Source of the DNA: Acanthaster planci
Taxonomy: Eukaryota; Echinodermata; Asteroidea; Valvatida; Acanthasteridae
Assembly: GCF_001949145.1 (NCBI RefSeq)
Contig: NW_019091535.1
Coordinates: 182,748 to 217,257 of the forward strand
DNA: 34,510 bases
Direction: 5' to 3'
Below are positions 1 to 10,070 of the stretch, piece after piece (positions within the stretch are counted from its first letter, which is position 1; each line of letters opens with the position of its first letter). The position numbers were made by a program, and so were the translations under genes. The notes beneath the pieces are model-generated. The model was not told where the DNA came from. It saw only the letters and a program-made list of their open reading frames with translations, and ran no database searches.

Positions 1-62
1 TTTTAAGCCAATAGTTCCCACATCTCCTTAACATAAATGACATCTCGTTGTGTGCCTGGAAG

Positions 63-86
63 AAGGACGTAAGCGCTTACGTCCTT
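63..86. repeat. 24-bp perfect palindrome
   Basis: AAGGACGTAAGC is followed directly by its reverse complement. The half-site motif recurs nearby: CGTCCTTTTGCC at 80-91, its reverse complement at 125-136, and a near copy (GGTCCTTTTGCC) at about 312-323. The cluster looks like the remnant of an inverted-repeat element; a regulatory role is possible but unsupported. Confidence 0.6.
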
Positions 87-944
87 TTGCCAGGAAGCAT
101 GATCACTGCAAAAATACTTTTCCCGGCAAAAGGACGTATGTATGCAACTGTTTTATTTTAATGAAATATAAAGATTTCCCTGCAAAAAGTAAAAAAAAAA
201 TCCCAAGTCCCAAAATAAGTTGTTCAAAGATTGCTTTTTGCACAGCCTGTAGAAAGTTGATTTTGTGGTAAATTTCATCCGTTTTACTAAATAAAGAGAG
301 TGTGTTTCTTAGGTCCTTTTGCCGAGAATAGTTTTTCTACAAACTTTAATTCGTCTCGTATTACTGATTGAAAAGACGGCAAATAATTTCTTAAAATATG
401 AAACCATTTTTTAACAAAATGCTAACAATTTATCGAGCTCTGAGCTAGAAAGAGAGCAGATTTAGGTATTAAAACGAACTTTGTCGGTTCGGTAAATGCA
501 AACGTATTAAATTAAAGGTCTGTTTAAAACTAATTTTAAATGTTTAATGGGTAAGGGTATAAAATGTCTGGAAAGTTGAAGGAAAATCAGCCTAATAATC
601 CTTTATTCATAATATGTAACGGTAAATTTCAGTATCATTTAGTTGTTCAATTTTCGTATTCAACGGAAGAATTTGAAGGAAAACTTCCAGTCTTTTTAAA
701 AACCTAAATGATGTTGACTTTTTCATCAAAACGTATGGAATGCTCCCTGAAGTGTGTTGAGACATTATGGTGATTACAATGAATTTGTAATCAGAATATT
801 CCTTCAAATGGATCCAGACGATTTCTCAGACATACTTTATGGAAACTTCATACTCTTTTTTCTCCAATCTCTCTCCTTTCTCTTCTCCTATTTGGGTTGA
901 GTGCATAAAAAGTGCACTCCAATAATCGTTTTTAAATGGTCTCT

Positions 945-1097
945 GNTTTGTTTGTTTGTTTGTTTGTTTGTTGGGGTGTTTGTTTGTTTGTTTGTTTGTT
1001 TGTTTGTTTGTTTGTTTGTTTGTTTGTTTGTTGGGGTGTTTGTTTGTTTGTTTGTTGGGTTGTTGGGGTGTTTGTTTGTTTGTTTGTTTGTTTGTTA
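945..1097. repeat. TGTT tetranucleotide microsatellite with GGGGTG interruptions
   Basis: A run of TTTG/TGTT units covers about 150 bp and is broken by GTTGGGGTG-type interruptions near 972, 1032, 1055 and 1065. One ambiguous base (n) lies at 946 at the left edge. The long reading frames here on both strands (for example all C/L/F/V/G on the + strand) are produced by the repeat and are not genes. Confidence 0.9.
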
Positions 1098-2013
1098 AAT
1101 GATGAATCCAAAATTTGCCCAATGAAAACGTTACAGAGCTGCTCGTTGGCTTGTAGTGAAACAATGATAAATCATTGACGGTTTCTAGCTTGAACGGTAT
1201 CACATTTGCTCATGAATGTGGAAATACTCAGCCGGATGTGCCAAATTTCCAGAAAGTTTGAATTTAAAGTTCCGAATGGGCTATAGAATGAAGTTCTGGC
1301 AATATTAAGACCTATCACAGCGAAAACACACACACACAAATTACCGAACCTAAAAATAGATTGAAGTTTTTTTATAAAAAGTGCCGAGTTATGGTTTGCT
1401 AGATTTCGTTCTTTAGGTTTTAGCTTAAATTTCATTTTTGTGGAGTTTTCTCTAGTTTCCTTTTTTGTCCTTTTTTTCAATGAAGTAATAAAGTGAAATA
1501 CTTTAAACCAGTTTCAACACTTGGAGCAATTAATTAAATATAAATTAGTACCTGGCTGCCTGAACACAATGAGAAAACCATCCTTGCATTCACAAAGAGA
1601 ACAGTACAGTGAAAATAAGAGAGAGTGGAAATCGCTCATTACATGCCCTTCATAAGTATGGATGAAAGTCTCATTTTGATGAAAATGATTTCATGCGCAA
1701 TCCTGAAGAGAGTCTCTGTCTGATAAATCCATTCTATTCATCAATTCCACACACCGCCTGACCAGCCTCTGATACAACATTGACTGCTCACTCTACTGAA
1801 CGCATGTGACAGGGATGTCTTGGTACAACAAGGGATTGTATCTTAATTTAATGGACTTTCTTATTTGATTTTTTTATCGGTGGTTGTTCAGTCAGTACTT
1901 CGATTAGACAACACAGACAACAGTAGGTTCTCTGGATGAGCACAGAAAGCATTGCCTTGGGCTCATCAGTACAAAAGTGATGATTGATGGTGAAGCAAGC
2001 CGAGATGGTATAT

Positions 2014-2728
2014 GCGAAGCAATTAAGTCAATTTTTGTCTGTTTTTTAAGTCTAAGAAAAGTCACAAGTCATTTGATCACAGGTCAAGTCAAGTCAAGTC
2101 GCAAGTAAATTTGGTCCAAACACAAGTAAGTCACAAGTCTTTTTGGCCAAGTACAAGTCAAGTCGCACGATGTGTGATTTCAAGCCACAGCCAAGTGGTT
2201 CCGACGTGGCCTTGGGCAGACAAGACCGAAGTAGAAGTCGTGAGCCGAACGAATTCTTTAAGGTCTGTTCAAACTTCGTGCAAAAGCGAAAACAAACCCT
2301 GTTTGTGACGTCCGATCAAATGTTTGCGTTGCGAATTCGTAAAGTTGAACTCATTTCAACTCTAGCAAAATTTCGTTGCAGATTTCCTGTGACATCAAAT
2401 TCGTTTCGTTTTTCATTCGCATTAGGTATTAAGGTTTGTGTTCTCAAAACTGACCTGTTCCATTAATTGCTCTTAATTGTTGTTTCTTGTGAAGCGCATC
2501 GAGACTTCGGTGTGATGCGCTATATAAAAACTGTGTTATTATTATCATTATTATTTTGCAAGATGTATGAACCGGTCTTTAAGCTTATTATTTTAAGAAT
2601 GCAAGGCTGACTTGAGTTTAACAAGCGCAAGTCCAAGTCAAGTCACAAGTCATTTTGTCCAACTCTAGTCATGAGTCACAAAAATAGCGACTCGAGTCCA
2701 AGTCAACTGACCCGAGTCTACAACTCTG
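2014..2728. mobile_element. Degenerate hAT-like non-autonomous copy, CAAGTC-repeat family
   Basis: Both ends are built of subterminal repeats such as CAAGTCAAGTCACAAGTC (about 2050-2165 and 2625-2715). The right end (about 2680-2728) is the reverse complement of the left end of the better preserved element at 16164-16517: both share the CGACTCGAGTC core, the (C)AAAAAT..GCGACTCGAG arrangement and the terminal CAACTCTG. The left boundary near 2014 is eroded and no clean target duplication is visible. A SINE tail sits inside. The open frame over 2143-2466 lies in this repeat and is not a gene. Confidence 0.6.
2482..2557 (+). mobile_element. SINE-type 3' tail
   Basis: The segment has the usual SINE tail arrangement: GAAGCGCATCGAGA, then TGTGATGCGCTATATAAA, then ATTATT-rich repeats. 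GCGCATC (2495-2501) can pair with GATGCGC (2514-2520). Tails of this kind recur in SINE/LINE families of many marine animals. No A/B box head is evident upstream, so the copy is 5'-truncated or its head is degenerate. Confidence 0.55.
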
Positions 2729-4546
2729 GAAGTAACTCGTCGGAGTGCGCAGTTGGAATGCTTGCTTCTCACATTGAAGCATAATATTCTCTGAGCGAAT
2801 AGGACAAAGGGCCAGGCTCCAAGAGTAAAAGATCATCTTCCATGTTTTCAGCGATGATTACTGTATGCAGTTATACAGAAAATATTGATCCCAACTAAGA
2901 TTTCCACGATTTCACCAGGGAGAAACATTCCCCAAAATGAGTAAAATACATTGTATACAATCTAACAAAAATGGAATAAAGTGCTATTCACCAGGACTCT
3001 GCGCTTTTAAAGATAAATTTCTATTCATATTTATGTTGGGCCTCCGATCTTTTATGTGGTATACAGGACAAAAGTATTACCAGAACATCAACCTATCCCG
3101 TTCAGAACTTTATTCAGAACCTCAAATTGGAACTTTAGGGAAATGCACTACACCCTACTCATTACACATTTTTACGGGTTGTGTTATAAAAATAAACTGC
3201 ATTGTATAAACCCTTTAGTTCCAAACAACGTGAATATATTTTGAATTCAGACCTTACTGAGCTTGTGGGTGGCAAACACACTCATCCTTTTCCTTTTTGG
3301 GGGTGTACAAGTTTCTTTTTGTTTGCTCCATTTGGAGCATACAACATTGATTTCAAACGTGATACAAACAATTGGAAAGGACCTGAATATTTGCTGTTTC
3401 CAAGTGCCTCAAAAGTCATTAAATACCACAGGAACTTTCGTATTTCAAGAAATAGCTGTCAAAGAATAGAGGGATATTGCACTTCACGTTTTTTCAATGG
3501 TTCCTTGCCATGCTAAAGGAACCATTACCGAGTACCATCTGCCAGGGTTCTATTACACAGCTTCTCTCAGGGTAGTTCTAGCCGACTAGTTTTCTGGTTA
3601 TTGTGGAATACATCATTGTCGTCTCATCATCATTATGGTGATCATTTGTCTTGATCAGGAAAAAATGGCATAAAAAATAACATGCACTCGTGAGTCATTC
3701 AAGTATTATCTCAATGTGGACTTAAATGAAAATTTGCAGTTGGGTAGCAATGCGAATATTTTCGGTTCTTACAATAAAAAAATTGACAAGTAAAATTTTA
3801 AGGGCAAAAAATAAAATTGTCTGTAACTGTAGATTTGTATGTCTTCACATTTGAGCAGAACTGGGCAAATCACCTCAGCGGGCAACAATGCTGACCTCAC
3901 GTCAATATTAAAGAGCATATTTTATTCTTTAAAATAAATTGGTAAAATGTTTTAGCTGTCCATTGCTTTGGCAAATACTAATATTAGCAGTTAAGAAGAT
4001 ATTACTTTGTACACCAACTAGTGAAGAAAATGAACTGATGAAGGGGGTGCTTCTGCTCAAGGCGGATTATGTGCAAAGCGAAGAAGTAGATAGGCCTATT
4101 GGCCATTTTCAAAAATCTGAAAGTCGCAAATGACACTTCGGCTTGCTGTCTTACCATCTTATAGGCCTGTTGCCCATCACTACAGCCCCAGTCATCGTTG
4201 CTACTTTCAGGTACAAACTAACAGCAAAGTACGTCACCTGGATAAAACATAAAATAAATAGTTAAGTTTTAAAATCATCACCACCTTTAGACTGTTCGGA
4301 AGGATATGATCTGTGATTTCCCACACCCATCGCTAGCGAGCAGATTTCACGAAGCGCTAACAAGCCATAAGACGGTCTTAAGAAGGGCAATTCTTCCTGA
4401 TTTGTCCTAGGGTAAAATTCACCAAACTTAAGACGCATTCAGCTCGTGCTAACTTCCTTAGCAATGCTGCCGAAATCAACTTAAGATCCGTCCAAGGGTC
4501 GTCTTTATATCTGCACGAACACGTGCATTTTAGTTAAAGCAACAAC

Positions 4547-4708
4547 ATGGCGCTTATGCTTCTTGCTGATTGCGAAGCTCGGCAGGCCATTAGGCGAGAG
4601 AGGATATTCCGAGATAGGAGAAATCTACTAGACAGTCTAAAGATGAGGAAATCTTCAGGATATAGGCTCACAAGACAAGGGGTATTGCAGGTTCTACAAA
4701 GAGGTTGA
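4547..4708 (+). pseudogene. Harbinger-type (HARBI1-like) transposase, N-terminal fragment
   Basis: The 53-codon frame from ATG 4547 begins MALMLLADCEARQAIRRER, continues with IFRDRRNLLDSL and ends near a YRLTRQGVLQVLQ segment before TGA 4706-4708. The (R)ER-[IV]-FRDR-x-x-LD pattern followed by the R-x-x-R-Q-x-[IV]-L segment is what I know from the N-terminus of animal HARBI1-like nucleases of PIF/Harbinger transposons. Those proteins are usually ~350 residues with a DDE nuclease core, and none of that core is here. The upstream DNA (about 4370-4470) resembles a Harbinger flank. It is a dead fragment with no sign of host use. The assignment rests on motif recall only. Confidence 0.5.
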
Positions 4709-5656
4709 AAATGAATCGGAGCCCGACAACTGAATGGGTAAGCTATAGTAATCACCATTCAATGAAGACCTTTAGACTAGACTCTGGCTTAATTTTTGTG
4801 GAAATTGAGCAGAAATTCACAGGCAAAAACGTCTTCAGGCCAGAGAGTAAGGTCTGAATAAAAGTTGATGTTATAGGTAAAATACTGTCATGGTTTTTCA
4901 AATATCGCGGTTAAACCCATGAATGGGTGGTTCTTGTGGGGCTGCAATAATGAACATACGGATAATGAAATTGCACAAGATGGTACATGGTTCGTAGATC
5001 AACAGAGGTCCCTAAACAGGCATATAGAGACAACAGCCAACGGGTGAGTAATGGATATCCAAATAACAGTGACATTTTACAACTTAAACTTATTTTTGCA
5101 CATTAACAACGTGGTAACAAATATTGTAATGATACTGATGGAAAATATCCCTTTGTCATTTTTTTTAGATCCTGTTCACAACTGCACAATGTAATGGAAG
5201 TAATTCTTTGCATATTTCTGAAAGACACAAGTTGATCTACATGTACACAAGTTTCAAACAGGACGTGAAGATTTATTACACCAACTTCACGGAGCTTCTG
5301 TGGTTTACTTTGACCAATATCATTCATCAGAACTCCCATTTTTCATTGGGGATTTAATATGGGAAGGGGTGTTAATAATAGCCTGGAGCAAGGCATATTC
5401 TAACGGATACAAAAGCAACAGTATCCTTTGAGAAATTTTCAACAAAATCATGTTAAGAAACAAATAATAAAACTTTGGAGAGGGCAGGCAACATGGCAGT
5501 CTTTCTTTTGAACAGTTAAATCCTCATACAGTTTCGAGTCTTTTAACACTGAAATTACTTCGTTTCGTAAGACTGCACGCCCTGACTCAAAATGGAGCCG
5601 ATACGAAACTTTAAGCTGGGACTCGTTTTAAGTCCTAAGATGAGTTGCAAGATAAG
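4709..5656. other. Gene-free stretch
   Basis: I see no coding exon, RNA gene or clear repeat here. The first ~150 bases may still belong to the truncated Harbinger-type element, since short sequence resembling its non-coding flank continues past the stop codon. Confidence 0.4.
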
Positions 5657-5807
5657 ATGTCTTTCGTGAAATTGGCTGTCCCGGCAGCTGCAGATATTGG
5701 TTTGTCTCAGGCTGTAAACTGCGTGCTGACTGCAATCTTATCAACCTCCCATTCGTGTACTTTTTGTGCCGGTCTCGACGGAGAGAATACACTTGACATT
5801 GATGCCG
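5657..5807 (+). other. Possible lone first coding exon (weak)
   Basis: ATG 5657 opens a frame beginning MSFVKLAVPAAADIGLSQ and running for 50 codons to a consensus donor, G|GTAAGTC, at 5808. The peptide is unlike the low-complexity shadow frames around it: it has an alanine-rich start and then several cysteines. No partner exon with a matching phase was found before the GPCR at 6449, which has its own start codon. It could be a first exon of an unseen gene, a captured exon or chance. I do not recognise it. Confidence 0.2.
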
Positions 5808-6448
5808 GTAAGTCGCGCGCAAAGCGGCCAATATCCTGCACCTCCGTGATTACACAGACTTTCAGTAATGACAAGGGCAATGTGATGCGAGGTAGACATG
5901 AATTAAGGAAGCAAAGTCGAACCTTTTATTTCAAATGCCGCCCTTTTCGACTTAATTGAAACGACAGTTAATAGTTGATACGGTTTAATGAGTAAACCCA
6001 GTCAATATCAGTCGCTTGTCACCCGCGAAGAAGAGGAGCGGCTTCAAGCTCCATCGTGACAATAATTGCAGGGATTATGTGGGCTACAGGTTCACATGTT
6101 CGGAGATAGCTAACACCGTCTGTGATGATTCCATCTGTTATTGCTGCAGACAGCAGGATTGAAAAGAATGGCTGCATTTTCTGGACATATCCTAAACAGT
6201 TGTCCAGTTTCTCCCCTGGGTGTAACTCCTATCTATACCACTAACCAACGGGGCAAGCACGATAAACCCAGATAGCCTACGCATTGAAGGCGCGGGCTCT
6301 TGTTCGTATCCAGCCCGTGAGGCGTCCGTACAAACAGCCAAGCCCACTTTTAACACTGCTGCCGAGGTTGAACATGCCGAAGGCAAGAACTCAAGAGAAC
6401 GATGCTGCTTTAAATTTCGATCTGATTTTTTAAACTAATATTACCAAG

Positions 6449-7933
6449 ATGGAAGTGAGCTGGCTTAGACGTGCACCGGGAATTACTTCAAGCTGTTTAG
6501 CTATCCTGCTCGGAATACCAGGAAATCTCCTGGTTGTCTGCGTGTACCGGTGCAAGTCCACCAGAACCAGCACCCACGTTCTGATATGCGCCCTCGCTGC
6601 AGCGGACCTCTTGGCAAGCCTCCTCATCGTTTTCAACCCTCTTTTCCAAAGGCCTCAATATTTACATGAGTACAGTGTTGTCACGAAAATCCACATTGCT
6701 CTTATCGACACCCTACAGCTCGCAGGGGCATTTCTCCTGACAGGCATCGCATTCGACCGGTATGACGCGATTTGCCGTCCTCACAGGCGACTGTTGTCCA
6801 TTCGTCGGGCCAGGGCCCTCGTCGGTGGGTGTGTTGGGTTGTGGGGAGTGCTGACCATCATAACTCTGGTTCTCGTGACGCCTAACTCTTCCCCTGGCGA
6901 CAGACGAGCATGTAGTGCCAGGTTGCTGGTGGTTATTTCCTTGCCCAGCACGTTATGGCTTTGCTGCTTTGTTACTGTCGTCTCACTCTACGCAATGGTA
7001 TACAAGACAGTCCAGAAACAAGGGAAAGTCGGAGCGTCTGTCGTGGATCAGCCTCGCATCCCCAACGCAATGACAGATGAAGCTAAGGGTGACTCGGACG
7101 CCAGACACTTTGGCTTGACAGCAAACTCTGACGCCATCCCATCATCTTCTTTGGCCGGAAGTCAGCGCAATTGTCCAGGCAAATCACTGGCAATACAAAA
7201 TAGCCGACAACCGACTGAAATACATATCATTTCTGGTAGCAGCGATGTCGCTTCAAGGCCATCGGGGTCGGTTCGATGTACGACCTATCATGGACGCACT
7301 AGTTCCGTCGAAAGGGACACAGGATTCTCCGCCAGAGAAGAACACGAAACGAAACCTGTTCAACATGCCGCGTCGTCGCACCGGCTTGGCGGCGGCACGC
7401 AATTCTCACATCACCGTCACCAACTCAAAGACGAAACACTTGAAAAACCACACACTGTAAGAAATTCCAGGTCCGCATATCATGATGTCCAGCATCCGAT
7501 ACCAGCGAACCCGGCCGGTAGCTTTGCCGAGCCATTCAGCGTTACAGGCAAACTGCCCAATGCAGACACAAAAAAGGGCAACAGACAACAGGCAGCCGGC
7601 AAAAGTAATGGGACTCTCAGGAGAAATTGTGGTCACAGGACCAAGATGAAAACCACATTAATGTTAATCGTATCGGCTGCTGTATTTTTCATCACCTGGT
7701 TTCCCGCCATATGTGCTGGAGTATGGCTGAACGTGATGAACTGTAGAGGCACGCCCGTCCCGTACGGGAGTGCTATTGTGGCAGATGTATTAATGTCGTT
7801 CGTTATGGCTAACAATTCTGCTAACCCATTCATCTACAGCCTGGTCAACGGCAACTTCAGGAAAAGTTGCCTTGAGATACTACGCAAGACTAGAGCCAAA
7901 ATATGTCGCTGCTTCTGCAGAAGAGTAATATGA
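6449..7933 (+). CDS. Class A (rhodopsin-family) orphan G protein-coupled receptor, intronless
   Basis: This 494-aa protein has seven predicted membrane helices and should act as a plasma-membrane receptor coupling to G proteins; the ligand is unknown. Visible class A landmarks are the GN of TM1 (N26), LAAAD of TM2 (D53), DRY at the end of TM3 (D103-Y105), the TM4 tryptophan (W132), the TM5 proline (P166), FxxTWFP in TM6 (W417, P419) and NPFIY in TM7 (N459-Y463). The third intracellular loop is very long, about residues 187-399, and rich in Ser, Thr, Arg and His. A C-terminal CRCFC (486-490) could be palmitoylated. The N-terminus is only ~15 residues with no signal peptide. ATG 6449 sits in a good context (AAGATGG). 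The TM3 residue expected to be the conserved cysteine is Thr79, although ECL2 keeps Cys155. The single-exon structure is typical of lineage-expanded invertebrate receptors. DRYxAICRP is seen in peptide receptors, but the ligand class cannot be assigned. Confidence 0.92.
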   Translation: MEVSWLRRAPGITSSCLAILLGIPGNLLVVCVYRCKSTRTSTHVLICALAAADLLASLLIVFNPLFQRPQYLHEYSVVTKIHIALIDTLQLAGAFLLTGIAFDRYDAICRPHRRLLSIRRARALVGGCVGLWGVLTIITLVLVTPNSSPGDRRACSARLLVVISLPSTLWLCCFVTVVSLYAMVYKTVQKQGKVGASVVDQPRIPNAMTDEAKGDSDARHFGLTANSDAIPSSSLAGSQRNCPGKSLAIQNSRQPTEIHIISGSSDVASRPSGSVRCTTYHGRTSSVERDTGFSAREEHETKPVQHAASSHRLGGGTQFSHHRHQLKDETLEKPHTVRNSRSAYHDVQHPIPANPAGSFAEPFSVTGKLPNADTKKGNRQQAAGKSNGTLRRNCGHRTKMKTTLMLIVSAAVFFITWFPAICAGVWLNVMNCRGTPVPYGSAIVADVLMSFVMANNSANPFIYSLVNGNFRKSCLEILRKTRAKICRCFCRRVI

Positions 7934-8211
7934 CCAGAAAGGATTGCGGATAGGGGGGTCTTCAACCACTGTGCTAATCAAAATGCACGGTTTTACGTGA
8001 ATGAGAAGTTTGAGCAGCGACAGTTCGGCTATCACAGGTCGACTTGCCTGATAACCTTAACATGTGTGAACAATATAACAATGGGTACCAGCGAAGATCA
8101 ACAATTACTTGTCAATGGTTGTGCTCGAATTTACAGAAGCTCTCTAGCTTCAGTTTTACACGTACTTTCCAACGTTGAGGGCTCTTAGTTTTACGAACAT
8201 CATAAATTCTG

Positions 8212-8217
8212 AATAAA
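8212..8217 (+). terminator. Polyadenylation signal AATAAA for the first GPCR
   Basis: A canonical AATAAA lies 279 bases after the GPCR stop codon and is followed by a T-rich stretch. This gives a plausible 3' UTR of about 300 nt. The frame at 7997-8188 falls inside this UTR and is not a gene. Confidence 0.6.
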
Positions 8218-9632
8218 CATTTTGTTTTTAAATTAAGCTTGAAAAAGTACCAGTAATTCAGTATAAATTACCCATTAAGGCTACCCAGTAAGGCTAAAAC
8301 AAGCTTGCGCTTATAGTTTTAAATTTCATAATATAAGTTTTACTGCTCATTAAAATTCCAAATATGACTACGCACACAAAATTAACGAGGCACATACAGT
8401 ACGTGCGTTCGTAAAATTATACAGACACAGTGCCAATTTCATGCACAATCAACCTTGAAACATGTTTATACCCAGCTTTCAGTTTGGTCTATTTTCAGAA
8501 AGGGAATAAAAGTGTGACGGTGGGAGGGTTAGACTAGTCTGGTACGTTTCAAACCTGCTTGGGGACGATAATGGACCGAGCCCGGCAAATAATGATAAAA
8601 ATGCGAAATAGGCGACGTTTTTATTTCCCTTCCTTGAAGGTGCGTGTCCAAAGCCCCAAAATGTAGCCTCACTCTATTAAGACATAATTATGGACTCACT
8701 GGTTGTGGTACACATGCCTACTTGACAATGATTGCTATGTGTGAGGATTAGAATCCATAATGTAGGTCAGAATTTCATACAAAACCCACTGCAAATCGTT
8801 TAAGCAATGTATCATTATCCCTTCAAATTGATGCTTAATGTACATTTTTAAACCAGCCTTGGAATCATTGTGCAGCTTAAATCACGTTATAAATTTACTC
8901 TACAGCAGTTTCTTGGACTTAAAGGATCCAGGAATTGAATTTTTCTTAGAATCACCTTTTGTGTATCTATGTACTTTAAAGATTGTTTGACATCTTTTCC
9001 GAGTTACGTGAACTGAACAGTGCACTTTTTCAAACATTAAAAATTGACCAAGCATTTCTGGATAAGTGAGGGCGCTTTTTCTTTGATGTAAATCCAGGAA
9101 GACATGGTTCAGGTTGTATGTTTTCATGTTCAAATTGTGAACCCAAAATTTGCTATCTGGGAACTTTTCTGTGAAAAGGATTTTTGCTGGATTATTGCCA
9201 TATACTTACACAGCAATAAATTGCCAAAGAAATGAAATCTGCCATAGCAATGGTTAAAAAAATCCAGAAATTTTTTTGTGCACAAATCAGTTCAACATTG
9301 AGATTCAGTGCCTTTGATGACATCACAGTTCTGGTCATGAATATGCAAATATACATTAGTATGAAAACCAAACAAGCATCAAAATATAGATTAAAATTGC
9401 AAAACAAAAATTTAAAATAGGTTAATTGAAACCCAAAGATTCAATTTCAAGGGTTTTTAGTAAAAATTATAAACTATTTCTATTTCCTGGTTCCTTTAAT
9501 ATCCCCCTTGTACTTTTATCCATATAGGCCTACATAACCATACACTGCGTTCATACACTGAAGTGATAGTTCAACCGCAGAGGCTTACTTCATAAACCGA
9601 CTATAGAGCTATTTGACAATAATAATTTGAAG

Positions 9633-9780
9633 CCATTACTGCGGTGGTAAAACGCTCATAGACAGGGGGAACGCGTGCGTTGCATGCCTCTCTGACCGAT
9701 AGGGTGTCGTGATTTGCCAAATGCACGCGTACGTCAAACTGAAGAATGTGCATTTGCGTGCCGTATCACCGCAGTTATGG
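9633..9780. mobile_element. Small MITE-like inverted-repeat element
   Basis: CCATTACTGCGGTGGTA at 9633-9649 is matched in reverse complement at 9764-9780 with two mismatches, enclosing about 115 bp. The size and terminal inverted repeats fit a MITE. I could not see a convincing target-site duplication, so the superfamily is open. Confidence 0.5.
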
Positions 9781-10007
9781 TGTCTAACTGGATTAGTCTA
9801 TAGGTAAAACAATTCCATAAGCAAAAGGAGACAAGAACTTTGCTTCCTATAGCCAAACACGAGATACCAGCCAAAATGTCTGTCTTGCAACTGGTTATTA
9901 GTCGATTGCAACACCCCTCGAAACTGTGAACGATCAATTTCTCTTGAACAGCCTTGTATATTGGGAAGCGTATAAAGGCCACTTGCAAAACTTTTTTTCG
10001 AGATACC

Positions 10008-10070
10008 ATCTCGTCGCGGCGAGCTATTATCTCGCCGCGGTGACTTACTATCTCGACATGGCGAGATAGT
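10008..10070. repeat. Three tandem 21-bp units with palindromic cores
   Basis: Three units start at 10008, 10029 and 10050, each beginning ATCTCG. Their cores are TCGCGGCGAG, CCGCGGTGAC and ACATGGCGAGAT. Units 1 and 3 can each fold on a CTCG/CGAG stem, and unit 3 extends it to CTATCTCG with CGAGATAG. Confidence 0.75.

Larger units (their letters stand above)
1..4546. other. Gene-free stretch with repeats
   Basis: I see no supportable coding exon here. The open frames are short, AT-rich and show no recognisable domain. The stretch holds a 24-bp palindrome (63-86), a TTTG-type microsatellite (about 945-1097), a degenerate hAT-like copy (about 2014-2728) with an embedded SINE tail, and an 11-bp perfect stem with a 9-nt loop (3496-3506 with 3516-3526). 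The last ~170 bases (from about 4370) resemble the 5' flank of a Harbinger-type element. Confidence 0.6.

Noticed and set aside
826-1203. 125-aa minus-strand frame rich in NKQT repeats, and plus-strand CLFV-rich frames
   Set aside because: Produced entirely by the TGTT microsatellite and interrupted by an ambiguous base.
7245-7833. Several overlapping frames on both strands inside the first GPCR
   Set aside because: Shadows of the 494-aa receptor frame, which has all class A motifs.
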